The notes under the pieces were generated by a model that saw nothing but the letters and a program-made list of their open reading frames with translations, did not search any database and had not been told where the DNA came from. The translations under genes and the position numbers were made by a program. 12,059 nucleotides of DNA from positions 1 to 12,059 of the forward strand of contig JAKURS010000025.1 of NCBI GenBank assembly GCA_022449705.1, read 5' to 3'. This DNA is from Candidatus Poseidoniia archaeon. Lineage in GTDB: Archaea > Thermoplasmatota > Poseidoniia > MGIII > CG-Epi1. Positions 5,187 through 11,703 of the stretch are shown piece after piece; the first letter of the stretch is position 1; each line of letters starts with the position of its first letter.

Positions 5187-5708
5187 ATGCTCGTTACCAT
5201 CTCGGGGCTGCCCGGCTCCGGCACGACGACCGCTGGCCAGCTGCTCGCCGACGCGCTCGGCTGGGAATTCCAGTCCAGCGGCGAGCTGTTCCGCGCCATG
5301 GCGGACGCACGGGGCGTGACGCTGGCGGAGTTCGGCGCGCTCGCCGAAAGCGACGAGCGCATCGACCACGAGCTGGATGCGCGTGCGGTGGCGCTGATGC
5401 GCACCGGCACGGGACTGGTGATGGAGGGGCGGCTCGCCGGCTGGATGGCGTTCCGCAATAGGTTCGCCAGCATGCGCGTCTGGCTCGAATCGGATAGCAC
5501 GACACGCGCCCGGCGCGTCGCCGACCGCGACGGCGGCTCCGCGGCGGAGCAGCAGGCGGTGATGGCAGCGCGCGAGGCGTCGGAGGCGCAGCGGTATCGC
5601 GACTATTACAACATCGAAATTGGCTCGCGCGAGCCCTACTCGCTGGTCATCAACTCCGCTGCGCTGGCACCCAAGGCAATTGTCGCGCACATCCGGGAGG
5701 CGCTCTAA
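5187..5708 (+). CDS. cmk: Cytidylate kinase, archaeal type
   Basis: Phosphorylates CMP (and dCMP) to the diphosphate with ATP in the pyrimidine salvage and synthesis route. The 173 residues match the short archaeal type: P-loop GLPGSGTTT at 7-15, the nucleoside-binding segment SSGELFRAMAD at about 30-40, EGRLAGW near 75-81, and a C-terminal lid and helix with D-YYNIEI, as in archaeal Cmk. An in-frame TAG at 5163 rules out a longer protein, and the next in-frame ATG would remove the P-loop, so the start at 5187 is firm. The stop overlaps the cbf5 start by one base (TAATG). Cmk next to Cbf5 is a recurrent archaeal arrangement. The strong TATA box lies about 88 bp upstream. Confidence 0.94.
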   Translation: MLVTISGLPGSGTTTAGQLLADALGWEFQSSGELFRAMADARGVTLAEFGALAESDERIDHELDARAVALMRTGTGLVMEGRLAGWMAFRNRFASMRVWLESDSTTRARRVADRDGGSAAEQQAVMAAREASEAQRYRDYYNIEIGSREPYSLVINSAALAPKAIVAHIREAL

Positions 5709-6694
5709 TGGCGCGCACCCGCAAGCTGCAGAGCGGCATGCTGCCGGTTGCCGAGGCGGACGCGGGGCCATTCGGCTCCCCACCAAACGAGCGGGAGGTC
5801 GCGCAGCTGCTCGAGTCGTCTGTGGTCGTCATCGACAAGCCGGCGGGACCGACTTCGCACCAGGTCGCCGCGTGGGTGCGCGACATGCTCGGCGTGGGTC
5901 AGGCGGGCCACGGCGGCACGCTCGACCCGCAGGTAACCGGCGTGCTGCCGGTCGCGGTCGGCCGCGCGACACGCGCGCTGCGGGTGATGCAGGAGTCACG
6001 CAAGGAATATATTTGCGTCATGGCACACACGCAAGCAGTCGCCGAGGATACGCTGCGCGAGCAGTTCACCAAGTTCACCGGGCCGCTCTTTCAGGTGCCG
6101 CCCAGGCAGGCCGCGGTGAAGCGGCAGCTGCGCGTGCGGCGCGTCTACGAGCTGGAGCTGCTCGAGCATGCCGGCCGTGAAACTCTCTTCAGGGTCGCCT
6201 GCGAGGGCGGCACCTACATCAGGAACCTCTGCCGCGACGTTGGCCGTATCCTCGGTTCCGGGTCCAGTATGGCGCAGCTACGCCGCACCCATTCGGGGCC
6301 ATTCGGCGAAGCCGACGCAGTGCCGCTGGTCGCATTGCGCGACGCGTTCGCCGCACACGAAGCGGACGACGATACCGCGCTGCGCGGGCTGCTACGGCCA
6401 CTGGAGCAGCTGCTACAGGATTTGCCACGGATGGAGCTGAAGGATTCCGCGGTGGACGCGGTCTGCCACGGTGCCAACCTGGGCGGGCCGGGCGTCACCG
6501 CCGTCTCGAGCAGCCTGAAACGCGGCCAGCTGGTGGCGCTGATGACGCTGCGCGGCGAAGCGGTCGCGCTGGCACGCGCCACGCGCCACGCTGATGAGTT
6601 GCAGGGCGCCGAGGGGACGGTGGCGCGGCTCGAGCGGGTGCTGATGGAACGCTCGACCTACCCCCGGCAGTGGAAGTCGCGCACGCGGAAGTAG
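5708..6694 (+). CDS. cbf5: Cbf5/TruB family tRNA and rRNA pseudouridine synthase
   Basis: Catalytic subunit of the archaeal H/ACA ribonucleoprotein (with Nop10, Gar1 and L7Ae, none in this window), converting uridine to pseudouridine in rRNA by guide RNA; archaeal Cbf5 can also make tRNA Psi55. The 328 residues include VIDKPAGPTSHQV (41-53), the catalytic loop GHGGTLDPQVTGVLP with Asp73, KEYICVM and the RVACEGGTYIRNLCRD segment. A C-terminal PUA domain occupies about 240-328, with GANLGGPGV and the RGQLVALMTLRGEAVALA strands. Length is normal. An N-terminal stretch of about 35 residues precedes the core, as in other archaeal members. Translation is coupled to cmk by the one-base overlap. A TATA box for the next operon begins immediately after its stop. 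Confidence 0.95.
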   Translation: MARTRKLQSGMLPVAEADAGPFGSPPNEREVAQLLESSVVVIDKPAGPTSHQVAAWVRDMLGVGQAGHGGTLDPQVTGVLPVAVGRATRALRVMQESRKEYICVMAHTQAVAEDTLREQFTKFTGPLFQVPPRQAAVKRQLRVRRVYELELLEHAGRETLFRVACEGGTYIRNLCRDVGRILGSGSSMAQLRRTHSGPFGEADAVPLVALRDAFAAHEADDDTALRGLLRPLEQLLQDLPRMELKDSAVDAVCHGANLGGPGVTAVSSSLKRGQLVALMTLRGEAVALARATRHADELQGAEGTVARLERVLMERSTYPRQWKSRTRK

Positions 6695-6702
6695 CTTAAT
6701 TA
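6695..6702 (+). promoter_or_regulatory. TATA box of the ccm-rtcB-fen operon
   Basis: CTTAATTA follows the cbf5 stop directly and is centred about 27 bp before the ATG at 6726, consistent with a leaderless message. Confidence 0.6.
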
Positions 6703-6725
6703 GCGGTGCAGGGTCGCGCCGCGTG

Positions 6726-7421
6726 ATGAAGTCGCAGACTCTCACGGGCGTGCTTGGGGGCACGGGCTTCGCGCTGGTGCTGCTCACGCTCTGGCAGGGG
6801 CTGCTGGTGCTGCCGCCGGCGCGCTTCTTCACCGCGCCCAACGCGCAGCGGCTCTTCTACCTGCACGTTCCGTCAGGAATCATGGCCTACCTAGCGTTCA
6901 TTCTCGTTGTAGCTGGCAGCGCCTGGTGGCTCTGGAAGCGCGACCAGCGCGGCGACCGGCTGGCACGCTGCGCTGCCGAGCTGGGCGTCGTTTTCGGCGC
7001 GATGTCACTCGCGTCGGGAACGTTCTGGATGCGCGCCGAGTGGGGGCCCGATATCGTGATGCGCTTCTTCAGCGACATGCGGCTGGCTACCACGCTCGCA
7101 ATGTGGCTGCTGCTCGTCGCATACATCGTGTGGCGGCGGCAGCCCGACTCCGAAGCGGTGCGTCGCGGCGCCGCAATTGTCGGGATGCTGGGCGTGATTT
7201 CGGTGCCGCTGTCGTATCTTTCGTCGCGCTTCCTGCGCTCCGACCATCCAGTCATAGTTGGCACCGATGACCAGGACGCGCTGGCGCCCGAGATGCGGCT
7301 GGTGCTCTACGCCGGCCTTATGGGCTTCCTGCTGCTCTTCATCGCGCTGCTGCGCACGCGACTCGAGCTGGAGCAAATGCAGGAAGAACTGCTCACGGCG
7401 CGGCTGGAGGGGATGACATAA
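6726..7421 (+). CDS. ccmC: CcmC-type haem handling protein of cytochrome c maturation
   Basis: Integral membrane protein of the CcmC/CcmF/CcsA (haem handling) family that loads haem onto CcmE. Six hydrophobic segments are visible at about 7-30, 52-71, 83-100, 121-137, 150-165 and 190-210. The two haem-ligand histidines expected of CcmC are present: His47 in FYLHVPSG and His174 in SDHPVI (numbering from the ATG at 6726). The tryptophan-rich WWD region between them is degenerate (FWMRAEWG, then DMRLATT). A GTG at 6723 precedes the ATG by one codon; the ATG fits the TATA spacing better. The product is 231 aa, near the usual 230-245. CcmF and the CcmAB transporter are not in view. Related CcsA-type proteins are an alternative, but the ccmE neighbour supports CcmC. 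Confidence 0.9.
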   Translation: MKSQTLTGVLGGTGFALVLLTLWQGLLVLPPARFFTAPNAQRLFYLHVPSGIMAYLAFILVVAGSAWWLWKRDQRGDRLARCAAELGVVFGAMSLASGTFWMRAEWGPDIVMRFFSDMRLATTLAMWLLLVAYIVWRRQPDSEAVRRGAAIVGMLGVISVPLSYLSSRFLRSDHPVIVGTDDQDALAPEMRLVLYAGLMGFLLLFIALLRTRLELEQMQEELLTARLEGMT

Positions 7422-7432
7422 GCGGCTCTCGC

Positions 7433-7945
7433 ATGGCAGCGGCGCTGCTGCTGGCGCTGCTATTGCTGCCAACCTCGGCCGCTGAGGAGGTGACATTCAC
7501 CGACGGAAACGCCAGCGTCGCGGTAAGCTACGACCCAGTCTTCCGCGCCGGCGAGGCGTGGTTCATCGACCTTGTGGTCGAGAACGGCGATGGCTACACG
7601 GTCGAGGCGGAGTTCGCCGGCGCCGAGCCGCGCTCGAAAAAATTGCCGGCCGGCGGTAGCGCCAGCTTCTCGTTCCCCGGCGCGACTTTTCACGGCGAGG
7701 CGTTCAACGTCCCGCTTGAGCTGCGGCTGCTCCACGGCGGTGACGTGGTAGACAACGTGACCGTATCGATTGACGTCAGTGTCCCGCCCCCCAGCGATTT
7801 GCAGTGGCTCTGGGGCGGGATGACCGTCTTCTGGATGGGAATAGCGGGCTACGCGGGCTGGCTGCACTGGCGGCAGGCAGAGCTGCGGCGGCAGCTGGAA
7901 AGCCATATTGCTGCCGCTCCCGATGGAGGGCAGGATGAGGACTGA
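7433..7945 (+). CDS. Secreted-domain membrane protein with CcmD-like C-terminus
   Basis: 170 aa. An N-terminal signal peptide (hydrophobic AALLLALLLLP, probable cleavage after TSAA near residue 17) is followed by a beta-rich external domain (18-120) with alternating hydrophobic strands resembling an immunoglobulin-like or NEW3-type fold. A single membrane helix (about 124-146) and a short basic/charged cytoplasmic tail complete it. The helix and tail (GYAGWLHWRQAELRRQLE) resemble CcmD, the small helper that stabilises CcmC and CcmE in haem transfer. The gene lies exactly where ccmD normally does, between ccmC (11-nt gap) and ccmE (11-nt overlap). The CcmD assignment for the C-terminus is inference from pattern and position. 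The external domain is not part of classical CcmD (about 60-70 aa). Confidence 0.72.
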   Translation: MAAALLLALLLLPTSAAEEVTFTDGNASVAVSYDPVFRAGEAWFIDLVVENGDGYTVEAEFAGAEPRSKKLPAGGSASFSFPGATFHGEAFNVPLELRLLHGGDVVDNVTVSIDVSVPPPSDLQWLWGGMTVFWMGIAGYAGWLHWRQAELRRQLESHIAAAPDGGQDED

Positions 7946-8336
7946 ACGCCGCACGCGGCAACCGCTACCAACCTGGGTCAAGGGGCTGCTGGCGCTCGCG
8001 ATTCTGGTAGCGACGGGCGCGGTCGCATTCTACTCGGTTGACGAGCAGGTCGACTACGTTTCGGTCGAGACTGCAATCAGCGGGACCTACGGCGCGGGCG
8101 AGCGCGTCCAGGTCCACGGCGTGGTCCTGAACCAGACTCGCGAAGACTGTGAACTGGTCGAGGGCGACTACACACTGCGCGTTGACCTGAGCGGAGTAAC
8201 CATTCCCGACACCTTCGCCGAGGACAAGGGCGCCACGATTTCCGGCACGCTTGTCGAGGTCGGGGGCGAGCTGGTACTGCGCGCCGAACTCATCCAGATG
8301 GGATGCCCTTCAAAATACGAGCCGGCCGAGGCATGA
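7935..8336 (+). CDS. ccmE: Cytochrome c maturation haem chaperone CcmE, CxxxY variant
   Basis: Periplasm-facing chaperone that binds haem covalently and passes it to apocytochrome c. The 133 residues comprise a short basic N-terminus, one membrane anchor (about 14-32) and an OB-fold domain (42-120) with VQVHGVV, LRVDLSGVTIPDTF and ISGTLVEVGGELVLRAELI strands. Classical CcmE binds haem through His in HxxxY. Here the position reads CPSKY (Cys124, Tyr128), the CxxxY type known from archaea and some sulfate reducers with a variant System I that lacks CcmH. An upstream in-frame ATG at 7908 exists, but the ATG at 7935 has a GGAGGG 4 nt upstream and yields a proper anchor. Its last bases overlap the rtcB start (ATGA). 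Confidence 0.9.
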   Translation: MRTERRTRQPLPTWVKGLLALAILVATGAVAFYSVDEQVDYVSVETAISGTYGAGERVQVHGVVLNQTREDCELVEGDYTLRVDLSGVTIPDTFAEDKGATISGTLVEVGGELVLRAELIQMGCPSKYEPAEA

Positions 8337-9766
8337 GGGAGCGGCTGCGTCCCGCCGGCAAGGGCGTCTTCGAGCTACCGCAACATGGTGATATGCGCGT
8401 CCCTGGCCGCATCTATTCGACGCCCGAACTGCTGGCGCACCCGGGGATGGACTCGGCGCTGCAGCAGGTCGCCAACGTCGCGACGCTGCCGGGAATCGTT
8501 GACGCCAGCCTGGCGATGCCGGACATCCACTGGGGCTACGGCTTCCCGATTGGCGGTGTCGCCGCCTTCGACGCCAGCGAAGGCGGCGTCGTTTCGCCGG
8601 GCGGGGTCGGTTTCGACATCAACTGCGGCGTGCGGCTGCTGCGCAGCGACCTTGAACTGGGCGACGTCCTGCCGCGGCAGAAGGAGCTGGTTGACGAACT
8701 TTTCAAGCGCGTTCCGGCCGGTCTGGGCTCGAAGAGCACCTTGGCGCTCTCGAACCGTGAGCTGGACGCCGTGCTTGAGCGCGGCGCGCAGTGGGCCGCC
8801 GAGGAGGGCTATCTCTGGGACCGTGACGTCGATGTGATCGAGGAACGGGGCATGCTCAACGTGGCGCAGCCGGAGCAGGTCTCCGACTTCGCGCGCAGGC
8901 GCGGCCGCAAGCAGGTCGGCTCTCTGGGCAGCGGCAACCATTTCCTTGAATTGCAGGTCGTCGAGGAGATCTTCGACGATGCGGCAGCGAAGGCGTTCGG
9001 GCTGCGCGAAGGCCAAGTAGCCGTGATGATGCATACCGGCTCGCGCGCATGCGGCCACCAAGTGTGCCAGGACCAGCTCGAGTGCGTCATAGCTGAATCG
9101 AAGCGTGCCGGCATCGAGCTGCCAGACCGGCAGCTGGCATGCGCACCGCTCGAATCGCAGGTTGCGCGCGACTACGTCGGTGCGATGTCGGCTGCTGCCA
9201 ACTATGCCTGGGCCAACCGCTCGATGATTACGCATTTCACCCGCCAGGCGTTCACTCGTGTCTTCGGCACCGAGGCGGAAGCGCTGGGACTCGAAACGGT
9301 CTACGACGTCGCGCACAATATCGCTAAGTTCGAGCAGCACGGCGGCCGAGAAGTGTGCGTCCACCGCAAAGGCGCCACGCGCGCGTTCGCGCCCGGCTCG
9401 CCCGAAATCCCGGCGCAATACCGCGACGTCGGCCAGCCGGTGCTGGTGCCGGGCGACATGGGCAGCGCGTCGTGGGTGCTCGCCGGCGCCGAAGGCGCGA
9501 TGCGCGACACCTTTGGGTCGGCCTGCCATGGCGCCGGCCGCGCAATGGGGCGCAAGGCGGCTGCACGCAAGTTCGACTCGAAGAGGCTGTTGAAGGATTT
9601 ATGGCAGAAACAGCGCATCTACGTGCGCGCCCGCTCTCCGCGCGTCGCGGCGGAGGAGGCGCCAGGCGCCTACAAGGACGTCTCGCAGGTGGTCGAAGTG
9701 TGCCACCAGGCAGGGCTGGCGCGCAAGGTGGCGCGCATGCGGCCGCTCGGCGTCGTGAAGGGCTGA
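8333..9766 (+). CDS. rtcB: RNA-splicing ligase RtcB (3'-phosphate tRNA ligase)
   Basis: GTP- and Mn-dependent ligase joining 2',3'-cyclic-phosphate (3'-phosphate) and 5'-OH RNA ends, the archaeal tRNA exon ligase. All signature blocks are present: MPDIHWGYGFPIGG (62-75), GFDINCGVRLL with Asp95 and Cys98, GSLGSGNHFLE with His203, MMHTGSRACGH with His234, YDVAHNIAKFE with His328, CVHRKGATRAF (342-352) and the guanylylated histidine His399 in SACHGAGR. These numbers nearly coincide with the metal ligands of Pyrococcus RtcB. 477 aa is standard and no intein is present. An ATG at 8303 lies in frame, but the ATG at 8333 overlaps the ccmE stop (ATGA) and gives the normal N-terminus. Downstream fen starts after one base. 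Confidence 0.97.
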   Translation: MRERLRPAGKGVFELPQHGDMRVPGRIYSTPELLAHPGMDSALQQVANVATLPGIVDASLAMPDIHWGYGFPIGGVAAFDASEGGVVSPGGVGFDINCGVRLLRSDLELGDVLPRQKELVDELFKRVPAGLGSKSTLALSNRELDAVLERGAQWAAEEGYLWDRDVDVIEERGMLNVAQPEQVSDFARRRGRKQVGSLGSGNHFLELQVVEEIFDDAAAKAFGLREGQVAVMMHTGSRACGHQVCQDQLECVIAESKRAGIELPDRQLACAPLESQVARDYVGAMSAAANYAWANRSMITHFTRQAFTRVFGTEAEALGLETVYDVAHNIAKFEQHGGREVCVHRKGATRAFAPGSPEIPAQYRDVGQPVLVPGDMGSASWVLAGAEGAMRDTFGSACHGAGRAMGRKAAARKFDSKRLLKDLWQKQRIYVRARSPRVAAEEAPGAYKDVSQVVEVCHQAGLARKVARMRPLGVVKG

Positions 9767-9767
9767 A

Positions 9768-10784
9768 ATGGGCATCAAGCTGGGCTCGATCATCCCGGCG
9801 CGTCCCGTCGAGATTGCACAGTTGCGCGGACAGCGGCTGGCGGTCGACGGCCACAACCTGCTCTACCAATTCCTGGCGAGCATCCGGCAGCGCGACGGGA
9901 TGCCGCTCGCCGACGCGCAGGGAAACACGACTTCTCATCTTTCGGGGCTGCTATTCCGGCTCTCGGCGCTCGCCGCGGAAGGGCTGCGCTTCTGCCTGGT
10001 TTTCGATGGCAAGCCGCACCCACTCAAGAAGCGCGTTCTCGATGAGCGGCGCGATCGCAAAATCAAGGCGCAGGCGGAGTGGGAAGCGGCGCTGGCCGCC
10101 GGCGACCTGGTGAAGGCGCGCACCAAGGCACAGCAGACTTCGAAGCTGACACCCGAGATGGTCGCCGAAGCACAGAAACTGCTCGACGCGCTCGGACTGC
10201 CATGGGTCACCGCACCTTCAGAGGGTGAAGCGCAGGCAGCGGCAATGCTGGAAGCGGGGGTGGTTGACGCGGCCGTTTCGCAGGACTTTGACACGCTGCT
10301 CTTCGGCGCGCCGCGGCTGCTGCGCAACCTGACCGTCTCGGGGCGGCGCAAGCTTCCTGGCCGTCAGGAGTGGGTTGACGTCACGCCGGAGGAGTTGACA
10401 CTTGCCGGGGCGCTGGAAGCTACGCAGCTCACCCGTGAGCAGCTGGTCGACATGGCCATACTGATGGGGACAGACTTCAACCCCGGCATCCACGGTATCG
10501 GCCCGAAGAAAAGCCTGAAGCTGCTGCGCGAACTCGGCAGTGCCGAACCGGCGCTCGAGAAGCTGGGGCACGAGGTCGATAACCTGAACGAACTGCGACA
10601 ACTCTTTCTGGAACATCCGTCGGTCGAGTTCGACCCCGTCTGGGGCGAGCCGCGGCGCGGCCGCGTCATGGAACTGCTCTGCGACCATCACGGTTTCTCG
10701 CGGCCGCGGGTCAGCGGCGCGCTGGAGAAGTTCGCGCAACCCGCCCTGCCCATTGGCCAGCAGGCGACACTGGGCGACTTCTGA
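9768..10784 (+). CDS. fen: Flap endonuclease FEN-1
   Basis: Structure-specific nuclease removing 5' flaps during Okazaki fragment maturation and base excision repair. N-domain: AVDGHN with Asp27 and VFDGKPHPLKKR with Asp80. I-domain: SEGEAQAA with Glu152 and Glu154, SQDFDTLLF with Asp173 and Asp175, then MGTDFNPG with Asp236 and a helix-hairpin motif (IHGIGPKKSLKLL). These supply the two-metal site carboxylates. The mature N-terminal Gly after Met, needed at the active site, is present (MGIKLG). The protein is 338 aa, in the usual range, and ends with QATLGDF, a PCNA-binding (PIP) box cut off after the first aromatic residue. The gene follows rtcB after one base, so it is co-transcribed with the ccm-rtcB genes. 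Confidence 0.97.
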   Translation: MGIKLGSIIPARPVEIAQLRGQRLAVDGHNLLYQFLASIRQRDGMPLADAQGNTTSHLSGLLFRLSALAAEGLRFCLVFDGKPHPLKKRVLDERRDRKIKAQAEWEAALAAGDLVKARTKAQQTSKLTPEMVAEAQKLLDALGLPWVTAPSEGEAQAAAMLEAGVVDAAVSQDFDTLLFGAPRLLRNLTVSGRRKLPGRQEWVDVTPEELTLAGALEATQLTREQLVDMAILMGTDFNPGIHGIGPKKSLKLLRELGSAEPALEKLGHEVDNLNELRQLFLEHPSVEFDPVWGEPRRGRVMELLCDHHGFSRPRVSGALEKFAQPALPIGQQATLGDF

Positions 10785-10785
10785 A

Positions 10786-10793
10786 GATTTTAA
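10786..10793 (+). promoter_or_regulatory. TATA box of the comA-comB unit
   Basis: GATTTTAA just after the fen stop (centre about 10790) predicts transcription start near 10816-10818, a few bases before the ATG of the 19-codon ORF at 10823 and about 60 nt before comA. Confidence 0.5.
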
Positions 10794-10822
10794 GTAGTTC
10801 GAGCCAGTCGCGACACCTTCAT

Positions 10823-10882
10823 ATGGGCACTACAGGCGGACTGGGAGCGATACTGCAGGAGGCGAAGGGGCTCGATCTGTGA
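10823..10882 (+). CDS. Possible 19-codon leader ORF coupled to comA
   Basis: An ATG at 10823 opens a frame of 19 codons (MGTTGGLGAILQEAKGLDL) whose TGA overlaps the comA GTG start (GTGA). It is the first ATG after the predicted transcription start. The likely ribosome sites for comA (AGGAGG at 10857-10862 and AAGGGG at 10865-10870) lie inside it, so ribosomes reading it would terminate directly on the comA start. It may be a translated leader peptide or simply an untranslated leader with a chance frame. No run of one amino acid, as in attenuators, is present. Confidence 0.4.
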   Translation: MGTTGGLGAILQEAKGLDL

Positions 10883-11697
10883 GCGAAAAAGCATTCGAGT
10901 TCCTGCCTATGCCGGAGCGCAGCGAGAAGCCGCGCAGCACAGGGCTGACGATGGTTATCGACACCGGGCTCGGCTACCGCTATACGGAGGATTTGCTCGA
11001 AATCTGTGCCGACTACATCGACCTGTGGAAACTGGGCTGGGCGACAACGCAGCTGCAGCCGCTCGACGTCGTGCGGCGCAAGGTGGATCTGCTGCGGTCG
11101 CACAACATCTCGGTCTGCAACGGCGGCACGCTGCTCGAGCTCTCCGAGCACCAGCAGAAGGCAAGTGAGCTTTTCGCCGAGCTGCGCGAAATGGGCGCCG
11201 ACGCGACCGAACTCTCCAGCGGTAGTCTTGACATTGAACCGCAGCGTATCTGCGAGCTGATTGCCGAAGCGCGCAAAGCGGGGCTGGTGCCCTACTGCGA
11301 GGTGGGGCGCAAACTCTCCGAGCGCGACCTCGAGGCGAGCGAGTACAACGCGCAGCTGAAACAGTTCCTCGAAGCAGGCGCGGAGAAGGTCATCGTCGAG
11401 GCGCGTGAGTCGGGAGCCAGCGTGGGGCTGATGGATGACGATGGCGATGTCCAGCTGGAACGCATGCAGGCAGCGCTGGCCGGGGTCGATACCAAGCGTG
11501 TCATCTTCGAGGCGCCACGTAAGTCGCAGCAGATATTCTTCCTGCGCGAGTTCGGCCCCGAAACGAGCCTGGGCAACATTGCACCGACTGACGTGATTTC
11601 GGTCGAGACGCTGCGGCGCGGGCTGCGCGGTGATACCGTCGAAGACTTCTACTTCGTCATCGGCGAGCGCCACCTTGCCAAACGCGGCGGGAGGTGA
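10879..11697 (+). CDS. comA: Phosphosulfolactate synthase (ComA)
   Basis: Adds sulfite to phosphoenolpyruvate to give (2R)-phospho-3-sulfolactate, the first step of the PEP-dependent coenzyme M pathway. The 272 residues follow the ComA TIM-barrel pattern: KAFEFLP (4-10), GLTMVIDTGL (22-31), DYIDLWKLGWATT (45-57) with the active-site Lys51, NGGTL (81-85), ELSSGSLDI (111-119), YCEVGRK (139-145), VIVEARESG (171-179), IFEAPRKSQQ (209-218), LGNIA (231-235) and LRRGLRGDT (245-253). The GTG start overlaps the stop of the short leader ORF and has a GGGG 8 nt upstream. Compared with methanogen ComA (about 250 aa), the N-terminus has roughly 10 extra residues and the C-terminus about 18. comB follows after 6 nt. 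The product could feed coenzyme M or sulfolactate/sulfopyruvate production. Confidence 0.93.
   Translation: MSEKAFEFLPMPERSEKPRSTGLTMVIDTGLGYRYTEDLLEICADYIDLWKLGWATTQLQPLDVVRRKVDLLRSHNISVCNGGTLLELSEHQQKASELFAELREMGADATELSSGSLDIEPQRICELIAEARKAGLVPYCEVGRKLSERDLEASEYNAQLKQFLEAGAEKVIVEARESGASVGLMDDDGDVQLERMQAALAGVDTKRVIFEAPRKSQQIFFLREFGPETSLGNIAPTDVISVETLRRGLRGDTVEDFYFVIGERHLAKRGGR
11690..11697 (+). promoter_or_regulatory. Shine-Dalgarno sequence of comB
   Basis: GGAGGTGA, a full-length anti-16S match, spans the comA stop codon and lies 6 nt before the comB ATG. It shows that internal genes of these operons use Shine-Dalgarno initiation. Confidence 0.8.
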
Positions 11698-11703
11698 AGC
11701 TGC

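Noticed and set aside
8375..9529. A 384-codon minus-strand open frame opposite rtcB
   Set aside because: RtcB has all catalytic motifs on the plus strand. The antisense frame is an artefact of G/C-biased third codon positions.
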